A stretch of 64,000 nt of DNA from CAIWHR01 sp963724975 (GTDB taxonomy: Bacteria > Pseudomonadota > Gammaproteobacteria > Burkholderiales > Casimicrobiaceae), in assembly GCA_963724975.1 (NCBI GenBank), contig CAVRXB010000011.1, positions 186,001-250,000 of the forward strand. The letters are read 5' to 3'. The notes beneath the pieces are model-generated. The model was not told where the DNA came from. It ran no database searches and saw nothing but the letters and a program-made list of their open reading frames with translations. Shown one piece after another: positions 44,401 to 52,443 of this stretch. The position numbers and the translations under genes were made by a program. The number at the start of each line of letters is the position of its first letter. Position 1 is the stretch's first letter.

Positions 44401-45069
44401 ATGACCCATCGCACGCGTTTTCAATTGCTGGCGGCCGTCGTTTTCATCGCCGCCCTGCTGGCTGTCGGCTGTGCATCCACGTCGCTGCAGAGCACCTGGA
44501 TGGATCCAGGCTTCGCCGGCGGGCCATTCAAGAATTTTTTCGTCATCGGTTTGAGTGCGCGTGATGTCGCGACGCGCCGCATATTCGAGGACATCATGGT
44601 GGCGAAACTGCAGGCCGCCGGCGCGCAGGCGGTTCCGGCGTGGCAAAAATTTCCCGATCAAGGACAGGGCAACGAGCCTGCAATGGAGGCCGCCGTGGCG
44701 CAGTCGGGGGTCGATGCACTGCTGATGACACGGCTTCTCGGTGTCGACACCCGGACCAATGTTTCCACGGTGATGGTGCCAAGCTCGGTATGGGGTCCCG
44801 GCTTCGGTCCCGGATTTGGTCCCGGGCCCGGCTTCGGTCCGGGGCCCGGTTGGTGGGGACCGTACTCCAGTTGGCAGGCTGTGCCTCAGGTGACGCAATA
44901 CCAAATTGCGACGGCGGAGACGACGCTGTTCGACGTCAAGACGCACCGGATCGTGTGGACGGCGACCTCGCAGACGTTCAACCCGACGAGCGTGCAGCAG
45001 GAAGCGCCTGGCCTCGCCAACGCCGTCATCGCCGCGTTGCAAGCGCGCGGGTTGATCGCGACCAAATAG
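44401..45069 (+). CDS. DUF4136-like lipoprotein with Gly/Pro-rich linker
   Basis: 222 residues. Lipoprotein signal with lipobox LAVGC (Cys about 24). The body has SLQSTWMDPGFAGGPFKNFF and ATAETTLFDVKTHRIVWTAT, as in DUF4136/CsgG-linked envelope lipoproteins. Between them is a low-complexity GPGF/GPGP repeat (about residues 131-152). ATG 44401 follows GGAGGTCTCCGCC. Possibly outer-membrane-attached; function unknown. It converges with cardiolipin synthase. Confidence 0.7.
   Translation: MTHRTRFQLLAAVVFIAALLAVGCASTSLQSTWMDPGFAGGPFKNFFVIGLSARDVATRRIFEDIMVAKLQAAGAQAVPAWQKFPDQGQGNEPAMEAAVAQSGVDALLMTRLLGVDTRTNVSTVMVPSSVWGPGFGPGFGPGPGFGPGPGWWGPYSSWQAVPQVTQYQIATAETTLFDVKTHRIVWTATSQTFNPTSVQQEAPGLANAVIAALQARGLIATK
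44794..44852 (+). repeat. imperfect tandem repeat encoding GPGF/GPGP
   Basis: Repeated GGTCCCGGCTTC-type units (6 and 12 base period) inside the lipoprotein gene, giving alternating Gly-Pro-Gly-Phe. Such units can expand or contract by slippage, altering linker length. Confidence 0.7.
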
Positions 45070-45078
45070 TCGCCGGCA

Positions 45079-46521
45079 TCAAAGCAGCGGCGCGAAAAGC
45101 CGCGCGAGATTCCAGCCGACCTGCCGGTAGAGCGGCTGCGCGCCCCACGTCACGGCGTCGAGCCACTCGCCGTCCTTGAAGTAACGATCCTGCACCTCGG
45201 CGATTTGCGCGCACACGCCGCGATCATAGGCGAGCAGCACGATCTCGGCATTGAGGGAGAACGATCGAAGGTCCATGTTCGACGAGCCGATCCACGCAAT
45301 GTCATCGTCGATCGTCACGTGCTTCGCGTGCAGGAACCGCTTGCCGTAGCGGCAGATCCGAACGCCGGCATTCAGCAGTTCCTCATAGTAGGACTTCTGC
45401 GCGTTGGAGACGAGCAGCTGGTCGTCCTGCGCAGGCACCACGAGGCGCACGTCGACGCCGCGCATCGCGGCCGTCGTCAGCGCTTGCAGAAGCGGCTGGT
45501 CGGGGATGAAGTAGGGCGTCGTGATGATGGCGCGCGTCCGCGCCCCGCTGACAAGCGCGACGATGAGACGCTGGCTGTTGTCCGTCGGGTAGATCGGGCT
45601 CGACGGCAGCACCTGCGCCGCGACGCTGCCCGTCACTTCGGGATCGGGAAACGGGTCGCCGGTATCCGGCGCCCGGCCGTGCTCGAGATACCAATCCCGC
45701 ACGAACACCGCCTGCAATTCCAAAGCAATCGGACCGGTCACCCGCACCATCAGCTCTTCGTAGGTCAATCCGCTGATGAAATCGGCGCTGACGAGATTCA
45801 TCGACCCCGTGTAACCGATCCGGCCGTCGATCACCACGATCTTGCGATGATTGCGCAGGTCGGCGCGCGCGCCTCGCCACCGGAAGAACCGAAGCCGCAT
45901 CGTCTCGCCCGCTTCGATGCCGGCGGCGCGCAATCGGGGCTTCAATGCCTCGAAACCTCGGCTGCGGGAGCCCAGCGCGTCGGCCATGACGCGGCAGACG
46001 ACGCCGCGCTTTACCGCCCGCTTCAGCGCGGCGATCACGCGCTCGGCGACCGCGTCGTCGGCGATGATGTAGAAAAGCAGGTGGACGTGCGAGCGCGCGG
46101 AATCGATGTCGGCGACGAGCCGGTCGACGATTGCGTCGTAGTCGGACAGGACCTCAACGGAGTTGCCGCCCAGGATCGGCAGGTCGCCCAGTTTTTCGGC
46201 GAGGCGCACGGCGGGGGCAGCAATGCCCTGCTGCTCCGGATGCGAGACATTCGGATGAACCGCGAGGCGCGCGTAGACGGGATGCGCGAGCTCGGAAAAC
46301 GCCAGCGCACGCTCAAGGCGCCATTGCGGAATCCGGCGACGGCCGAACACGAAATAGAGGGCGAGCCCGACCACCGGCTCGAACAGGATTAGCAGCAACC
46401 AGCCCTTCGCTGCATCCGGTGATCGGCGAAACGGCACGACGATCAGCATGACGATGCGGATCGCCCACTCGGCGATCACGAACAACGTGAGCCACGCGTT
46501 GGAGTCGGTCAGGACTGCCAC
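45079..46521 (-). CDS. cls: cardiolipin synthase (phospholipase D family)
   Basis: 480 residues. N-terminal two membrane segments (WLTLFVIAEWAIRIVMLIVV; WLLLILFEPVVGLALYFVF), then two HKD motifs: NHRKIVVIDGRIGYTGSMN (His225) and LHAKHVTIDDDIAWIGSSNM (about 400). Makes cardiolipin from phosphatidylglycerol at the inner membrane. It starts 1 base after the end of the META-domain gene on the same strand, so it is the last gene of the selD-unknown-META-cls run. Confidence 0.93.
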   Translation of the reverse strand: MAVLTDSNAWLTLFVIAEWAIRIVMLIVVPFRRSPDAAKGWLLLILFEPVVGLALYFVFGRRRIPQWRLERALAFSELAHPVYARLAVHPNVSHPEQQGIAAPAVRLAEKLGDLPILGGNSVEVLSDYDAIVDRLVADIDSARSHVHLLFYIIADDAVAERVIAALKRAVKRGVVCRVMADALGSRSRGFEALKPRLRAAGIEAGETMRLRFFRWRGARADLRNHRKIVVIDGRIGYTGSMNLVSADFISGLTYEELMVRVTGPIALELQAVFVRDWYLEHGRAPDTGDPFPDPEVTGSVAAQVLPSSPIYPTDNSQRLIVALVSGARTRAIITTPYFIPDQPLLQALTTAAMRGVDVRLVVPAQDDQLLVSNAQKSYYEELLNAGVRICRYGKRFLHAKHVTIDDDIAWIGSSNMDLRSFSLNAEIVLLAYDRGVCAQIAEVQDRYFKDGEWLDAVTWGAQPLYRQVGWNLARLFAPLL

Positions 46522-46522
46522 G

Positions 46523-47006
46523 TCAATTGCGTGGCGACGTGAAGATCATCGAGCCCGAGTCGGCTTTCAACGTAAGCACGAGTTCGTTGCCGCGAAAGAG
46601 CTGGCCGGATACGAGCCCGAGACCCTTGAGGAATTCGGTGTCCAACGAACCGGGGGGGCACATGGCGCGCGTCATCGCAAGCGGCCCGAATGACAGCGAG
46701 CCGCCATTCAGAAGGTAGCTCCCCGATCCGCGATTGCAATCGGCTTGCACCGCGATCATGCCGCCGGGCTGGAACAGCAGCGTATATCGCCCGGATGCAG
46801 CGGGAACGATTCGCTTGCCGTCGTTCATCAAAGTTTCCTGCCACGACCACAGCGGCGCCCGTGAGAAGGGCGTCGCCGGTCGCCGCGATGGGCGGGGGCG
46901 GTGCGTTGACCGAGCCGGGCATCAGCGGCGCCCCGGGTTCCGTCGCCGCACAGGCGGCAAATGCAAGCGCCAGCGCAACGAAGGGTACGACTGGATGAAT
47001 ACGCAT
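46523..47006 (-). pseudogene. META-domain lipoprotein, apparent +1 frameshift
   Basis: Lipoprotein signal at the N-terminus (VPFVALALAFAAC, Cys about 19) in one frame. The META domain is in the next: PLWSWQETLMNDGKRIVPAA, SGRYTLLFQPGGMIAVQADC, NRGSGSYLLNGGSLSFGPLA, TRAMCPPGSLDTEFLKGL. The frame change falls near 46850-46862 (after LLTGA). Removing one base gives 160 residues, normal for META/HslJ-like proteins, which are small periplasmic or surface proteins of unclear function. Confidence 0.75.
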
Positions 47007-47060
47007 CGGAAGACCCGCAGTGAGCTGTGGAACGATTCTAGCATTCGGGGCGCGCGACTT

Positions 47061-48658
47061 TCAGGCCGATTCCGGTTGCACCCGCACGCGCCAACGTTGC
47101 CAAATACGCCGCACGACCCACGGAATGCCGACTACGGAAATGCACGCCCAGATTGCCGCGATCGTTTCCGAAGCGGGCGTTGGCGGCGGAAGCAAATCAG
47201 GGTCCCGAAGCGAGGAGGGAAATGGACGCGGCGGTACGGGTACGGTCTTCACTTGCGATGGATCGCGCGGAAGCCGCTGCCGGTATTCGCGCAGCGTGGC
47301 GACCGGCGCATCGCCCCACGCGCGGCTCGATGGCAATTGCGGAAACTGGATATAGACCAATGCATCGAGATCGGACGCCAGCATTTTCGCGAGCGTGCCG
47401 GAAGCCGTGTCGGCAGATGACGGTTGAGCGACAAGCGCGACCAGACTCGCACCGATTTGTTCGAATGCCGGGGCAGGAAGCATTCGCGTTTGCTCGGTCC
47501 ACAGGTAGTCGACGCCGCGCATCGCTTTTTCCGCGGAACGCTCCTTCAGCAGCAGCCATGGAAATCCGAGCGCAGCAACAAGTCGATTCGTCGCTCCGCT
47601 TCGCGGGACTTCCCAGCCCAGCGCGCGCAGGGTATCGACGCTGATGCTCGTGCAATTGGTGGTTGGATGGTAGTAGGCGATCTGATGCCGCCAGAACTGG
47701 TTGTAGACGCGCCCGAGCGCGGCCTGCAGCAAGATAGGCGCGCGGTCATCGGAAAGTGCGGCGACGAGCATGTACGATGGGCGGTACCACGCTTGCCCGG
47801 CATTGAGGTCGGCGAGATAGTTGTCCAGCGGGACCGGTGCAGGGAGGATGCCTTTTTCACTTTCTGCATCGGGCGTGTAGAAATTGTTGACGATCCAGTC
47901 GCCGATCGCGCCGTCGTCCTGCACGCGGCCGGTCACGAGCGCGAAATGACCGGCATGCGCCTCGTCGTCGTCGCCCTGCGCACCGTTCAGCATGATTCCG
48001 ATGATCGCGCGCCCGCGGAGCTCGACGCTCGCACCGTTTCGCTTCCATAGCGTTTCAGCGTAGTGTAGGGACTTTGCGCGCCGCCCCTGGCATCGGTGCG
48101 CGTGCGCCGGCGCAATGCAAGAGCGGTGGGAATATTCGAGGGTAGAGGACGCGCAGGCGGGAGGCCGTCGAGTCGAAAATCCTCCGGCCACAGCGTGCGT
48201 GCGACGATTCCGCCCGCTGCGATCGTGCCGCGCACCTTGATTCGCCGCGTCGAGAGGTAACGCGCCGATGCGGCATCGAAATAGGATCGGTTGAGCGGGA
48301 TTTTCGGCGCCAGGCGAAACGCGAGTTCTCCGGAATTCGTCGCGAGCCGCGTGGCATTGGCGTCGAGCTTTGCACCGGCTATGACTTCCGGAGCTGCCGT
48401 CCAGACAAGGGGCGGATACTCGCGCAGAGATGCGTCTTGCCGCGCGGCGAGCCAGGCACGGAGGTCGTCGTCGACGCGCACGCCCGGCGCAAACGACACG
48501 ACAGGCCGTCCGGCGATCGGCACAGCGATCGTCTCCTCGTGGAAATACCACAGCGCCTGCCGGATGGCCGCGCTGTCAACGGCAGCGGCGCCGGTCGTCA
48601 CGCGAAAGTCCACGGCCGGATAGAGGCCGAGATCGCGCCCCGCGCTGACTTCCGGCAT
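47061..48658 (-). pseudogene. uncharacterised protein with C-terminal membrane segment, apparent -1 frameshift
   Basis: Two overlapping frames join near 48065-48080 into about 532 residues. The N-terminal part (from 48658) includes WYFHEETIAVPIAGRPVVSF and SRYFDAASARYLS-like segments. The C-terminal part includes IIGIMLNGAQGDDDEAHAGH, FALVTGRV, DWIVNNFYTPDAESEKGILP, YYHPTTNCTSISVDTLRALG and a final hydrophobic helix (TIAAIWACISVVGIPWVV). The Asn-Cys plus His-rich middle (HAGH, HPTTNC) could be a papain-like hydrolase core, but that is only a guess; I do not recognise the family. It starts 9 bases after selD and is probably in the same operon. Confidence 0.55.
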
Positions 48659-48667
48659 CGCGGGTCG

Positions 48668-49723
48668 TCAGCGCAGCGTGACGCGCGGCGCGCCGGAAAT
48701 GATCTCGCCGATCACTGCCGCGTGCTCGAACCCCTCCGCGTGGAAGAGTGCGAGGACATCATCGACCGCCTCAGGCGCACTCGCGACGAGCAGGCCGCCT
48801 GAAGTCTGTGGATCGGTCACGAGCGCGCGCTCGACGTCGGTTATCCCCGGGGTGAGGCTCACGTCGTTTCCATAGGCGGTCCAGTTGCGCGCCGATGCGC
48901 CAGTCACAAAACCCTCGTGCGCGAGCTCGAGCACGCCGGGAAGCAGCGGAAGGCGCGCGAACTCGACGTTCGCTCCGGCGCTCGATGCGCGGCAGATTTC
49001 GAGCAAATGTCCGACGAGTCCGAACCCCGTCACATCGGTCAGCGCATGCACCGATTCCATCGTCCCCAACACGGCACCGGGCGTGTTGAGTTGGGTCGTG
49101 CACGCGATCATCGTCGCGTAATTCGCCACGGAGAGCTGATCCTTCTTCAGAGCGGCGCTGTACACGCCGATGCCGAGCGGCTTGCCGAGCACGAGCGCGT
49201 CGCCGGGTCGCGCGCCGGCGTTGCGTTTCACGTTGGCCGGATCGACGAGCCCGATCGCTACCAAGCCGTAAATCGGTTCGACCGAGTCGATCGTGTGGCC
49301 GCCTGCGATCGGGATGCCGGCTGCGGCGCAGATTGCCTCCCCGCCGTCGAGAATGCGGCGAATCGTTTCCACCGGAAGGCGGTCGATCGGCATGCCGACG
49401 AGCGCAAGCGCAAACAAGGGCGTTGCCCCCATCGCGTAGATATCGGAGATCGCATTGGTCGCGGCGATCGCGCCGAAATCGTACGGATCGTCGACAATCG
49501 GCATGAAAAAATCGGTCGTGGCGACGATCGCTTGCCGTTCGTTGATCTGCCACACCGCAGCGTCATCCGAGGTCTCGATTCCGACCAGCAGCTGCGGCAG
49601 GATCGCCGAACCACCCGCCTTGCCGATGATCTCGCGCAACAGGGCAGGCGCGATCTTGCAGCCGCAACCGCCGCCGTGACTGAAGTCGGTGAGGCGAAGC
49701 GAGGCGCGTTCGGGAGCGTTCAC
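48668..49723 (-). CDS. selD: selenide, water dikinase SelD
   Basis: 351 residues from GTG 49723. N-terminal LTDFSHGGGCGCKIAP carries the catalytic Cys and Lys (Cys form, not selenocysteine). Further matches: TDFFMPIVDDPYDFGAIAAT, NAISDIYAMGATPLFALALV, GGHTIDSVEPIYGLVA, DVTGFGLVGHLLEI. It makes selenophosphate from selenide and ATP for selenocysteine or selenouridine synthesis. No selA, selB, selU or tRNA-Sec is visible in this window. It is the first gene of a minus-strand run and is divergent from the NfnA-like gene. Confidence 0.93.
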   Translation of the reverse strand: MNAPERASLRLTDFSHGGGCGCKIAPALLREIIGKAGGSAILPQLLVGIETSDDAAVWQINERQAIVATTDFFMPIVDDPYDFGAIAATNAISDIYAMGATPLFALALVGMPIDRLPVETIRRILDGGEAICAAAGIPIAGGHTIDSVEPIYGLVAIGLVDPANVKRNAGARPGDALVLGKPLGIGVYSAALKKDQLSVANYATMIACTTQLNTPGAVLGTMESVHALTDVTGFGLVGHLLEICRASSAGANVEFARLPLLPGVLELAHEGFVTGASARNWTAYGNDVSLTPGITDVERALVTDPQTSGGLLVASAPEAVDDVLALFHAEGFEHAAVIGEIISGAPRVTLR

Positions 49724-49867
49724 GATGGAATGGTTCGCGACGGACCGGCAATTGTACGCCGCTGCGCGCCCACGACGCTTCGTATTCCCACAATGAACGC
49801 AAGGCGACAGGATTCGCGTTTCCCTACGGTTTTCGGCGCTGCCGGGGGCGACCGGATCGAACGAATC

Positions 49868-49881
49868 CTGACGTAGATCAA
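49868..49881. promoter_or_regulatory. FNR/Anr-type binding site candidate
   Basis: CTGACGTAGATCAA: TGA-N6-TCA core with a full right half (ATCAA) and a 3/5 left half of the FNR/Anr consensus TTGAT-N4-ATCAA. It lies 118 bases before the NfnA-like start and 145 bases from selD, in their shared upstream region. It would place the redox island under oxygen control. Confidence 0.45.
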
Positions 49882-49998
49882 GGGTCGCAGCGGCATCGCC
49901 CACCCGACTCTCATACGCGGGCGTAGCATCGACGAAACCGTGACCGAGCCTGGCGCGGGTGCGATCACGTCAGGCGGCAGCTTGCGTAAAGGATCGCC

Positions 49999-50898
49999 AT
50001 GTCCAATTTCGAGATCGTTGCACGCGAGGATTTCTCTCCCGTCACCTACCTGCTGGAGATACGTCACCCGCTGATGGCGAAGGCCGCGCGCCCGGGCCAG
50101 TTCGTCATCGTGATGGCAACCGAGCACGGCGAGCGCATTCCACTCACCATCGCCGACTTCGATCGGGCCAAAGGCACGATCACGCTGGTGATCCAGGCGG
50201 TCGGCAAGACGACGCGGGAGATGCAGCAGACGGCCAAGATCGGCGCCACCCTGTATGCGATGGTCGGGCCGATGGGCGTGCCGAGTCCGGTGGGGCATGC
50301 GAAAAAAGTGCTGTGCGTCGGCGGCGGTCTCGGCGTCGCGCCCACATTTCCGCAGGCGCGTGCGTTTCAGGAATCTGGCGCGTACGTGATCGGCGTCATC
50401 GGTTTTCGCAACAAACAGCTTATGTTCTGGGACGACAAGTTCCGCTCGGTCTGCGACGAGGTGATCGTGTGCACCGATGACGGCTCGGCCGGCATCAAGG
50501 GCACCGTCGCCGAGGGGATCCGCGTTGCGATCGAGCGCCATCCGGACATCGACGAATGCGTAGCGATCGGCCCGCCCATCATGATGAAGGGGTCAGCCGA
50601 AGCGACGCGTCCCCACGGCATCAGGACGATCGTGAGCCTGAATCCGCTGATGGTCGACGGCACGGGAATGTGCGGCGGCTGCCGCGTCAAGATCGGCGAC
50701 GAAATCAAGTTCGCGTGCGTCGACGGTCCCGATTTTGACGGACACAAGGTCGACTTCGACGATCTGATGGCGCGCCTTCGGCGCTTCACCGCTGAGGAGC
50801 GAACGGCGATGGAGCACTGGAACGACACCTGTCGCCTGATGAAGCAGGCGGACGAGCTCTCGTCCGCGTCCAGCAAGACCGACCCGGAGCTCTACTGA
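49999..50898 (+). CDS. FAD/[2Fe-2S] subunit of NfnAB-like transhydrogenase (dihydroorotate-dehydrogenase electron-transfer family)
   Basis: 299 residues. FAD domain (RPGQFVIVMATEHGERIPLT), NAD domain (VLCVGGGLGVAPTFPQARAF) and a C-terminal [2Fe-2S] site (GMCGGCRVKIG, KFACVDGPDFDGHKVDFDDL). Matches NfnA/SudB small subunits. In clostridia NfnAB couples NADH, NADPH and ferredoxin by electron bifurcation. The GltD-like partner is encoded 3 bases downstream. ATG 49999 follows GTAAAGGATCGCC. Here it would balance ferredoxin reduced by the Kor enzymes (inference). Confidence 0.85.
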   Translation: MSNFEIVAREDFSPVTYLLEIRHPLMAKAARPGQFVIVMATEHGERIPLTIADFDRAKGTITLVIQAVGKTTREMQQTAKIGATLYAMVGPMGVPSPVGHAKKVLCVGGGLGVAPTFPQARAFQESGAYVIGVIGFRNKQLMFWDDKFRSVCDEVIVCTDDGSAGIKGTVAEGIRVAIERHPDIDECVAIGPPIMMKGSAEATRPHGIRTIVSLNPLMVDGTGMCGGCRVKIGDEIKFACVDGPDFDGHKVDFDDLMARLRRFTAEERTAMEHWNDTCRLMKQADELSSASSKTDPELY

Positions 50899-50901
50899 GC
50901 C

Positions 50902-52401
50902 ATGGCCGCGAAAAAAAAGACCATTCGTACGATTCCGCAGGAGCGCACGCCGGTCCGTGAACAGGATCCCAAGGTACGCGCGCGCAACTTTGACGAAGTC
51001 TCTCTGGGTTACGGACTCGACGAAGCGCTTGTCGAAGCCGAACGATGCCTGCAGTGTGCCGACGAGCCTTGCGTGCGCGGCTGTCCGGTCGGGATCGACA
51101 TTCCCGGCTTCATCAAGAAGCTTACCGAAAAGCACGCGCACGGCGCCTACGACATCATCACCGACACCAACCTGTTGCCATCGATCTGCGGCCGCGTGTG
51201 TCCGCAGGAGAATCAGTGCGAGGGCGTGTGCACCGTCGGCGAAACGCTGGAGCCCGTGGCGATCGGGCGCCTCGAACGCTTCGTCGGCGACACGGCGATC
51301 AAAGAAGGCTGGGCCAACGTTCCCTACATCGAGCCGTGCGGATACAAAGTCGGCATCGTCGGCGCCGGACCTGCCGGTATGGCATGCGCGGCCGACATGG
51401 CGAAGGCCGGCTGCGAGGTGATCGTCTATGAAGCGTTCCACCAGCCGGGCGGCGTCCTCAAGTACGGCATCCCTGACTTCCGGCTGCCGAACGACGTTGT
51501 CGATGCGGAAATCGACAAGCTGAAGCGGCTCGGCATCAAGTTCGAATGCAACACGCTCGTCGGGCGGCTGTTCACGATCGAGCAGATGGTGACCGAAATG
51601 GGCTTTCACGCGGTCTTCATCGGCACCGGAGCGGGTTATCCCAGCTTCATGGGCATTCCCGGCGAATCGCTCAATGGCGTGTTGTCGGCCAACGAGCTCC
51701 TCACGCGCTGCAACCTTATGCGCGCACGCGACTATCCGAACTTCGACACGCCATTGAAGCCCGGCAAGCATGTCGCCGTGATCGGCGCCGGCAACACTGC
51801 GATGGACGCACTGCGCGTTTCGTTGCGCCTCGGCGCCGAGTCTGTCCATTGCATCTACCGCCGTTCGAAGAAGGAGGCGCCGGCGCGCGTCGAGGAGATC
51901 CATCACGCCGAGCAGGAAGGTGTCGACTTCAACTGGCTGTCGAGCCCGATCGAGATCCTCAGTGACGAGAACAGGAGCGTGCGTGCGCTGCGCTGCGTGA
52001 AGATGGAGCTCGGCGAACCCGACGAGTCCGGGCGTCGGCGTCCGGTGCCGGTTCCCGGCAGCGAATTCGAGTTCGAGACGGACATGGTCGTCTTCGCGAT
52101 CGGCACCAACGCGAATCCGATCCTCGGCCAGACCGCCAAGCTCAAGCTCGACAAACGCGGTTACATCGCCACCGACGAGAACCTCGCGACGTCGATTGCA
52201 GGCGTCTTCGCGGGAGGCGACATCGTGACCGGCGCCGCCACGGTGATCGAGGCGATGGGTGCCGGCCGCAAGGCGGCGCGCGGGATGAAGGCCTGGCTCG
52301 GCCTCCGCGATACCGAAGCCGCGTACGACACATCCTCCGCCGATGCGCGGTTCGGCATTCCTCCCGGCGAGCACGGATTCGCGCGCGTGCGTCTCGCCTA
52401 G
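50902..52401 (+). CDS. NfnB / GltD-like NADPH oxidoreductase
   Basis: 499 residues. N-terminal [4Fe-4S] region: CLQCADEPCVRGCPVGIDIP and ICGRVCPQENQCEGVCT. FAD site VGIVGAGPAGMACAADMAKA (about 148), NADP fold VAVIGAGNTAMDALRVSLRL (about 292) and C-terminal FAGGDIVTGAATVIEAMGAG. This is the NfnB/glutamate synthase small subunit family; with no gltB nearby and an NfnA-like gene directly upstream, a ferredoxin/NAD(P)H transhydrogenase is the best reading. Confidence 0.87.
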   Translation: MAAKKKTIRTIPQERTPVREQDPKVRARNFDEVSLGYGLDEALVEAERCLQCADEPCVRGCPVGIDIPGFIKKLTEKHAHGAYDIITDTNLLPSICGRVCPQENQCEGVCTVGETLEPVAIGRLERFVGDTAIKEGWANVPYIEPCGYKVGIVGAGPAGMACAADMAKAGCEVIVYEAFHQPGGVLKYGIPDFRLPNDVVDAEIDKLKRLGIKFECNTLVGRLFTIEQMVTEMGFHAVFIGTGAGYPSFMGIPGESLNGVLSANELLTRCNLMRARDYPNFDTPLKPGKHVAVIGAGNTAMDALRVSLRLGAESVHCIYRRSKKEAPARVEEIHHAEQEGVDFNWLSSPIEILSDENRSVRALRCVKMELGEPDESGRRRPVPVPGSEFEFETDMVVFAIGTNANPILGQTAKLKLDKRGYIATDENLATSIAGVFAGGDIVTGAATVIEAMGAGRKAARGMKAWLGLRDTEAAYDTSSADARFGIPPGEHGFARVRLA

Positions 52402-52443
52402 CATCATTCGCAGCAACCGCCCACGATCCCTCGAGACACGACC

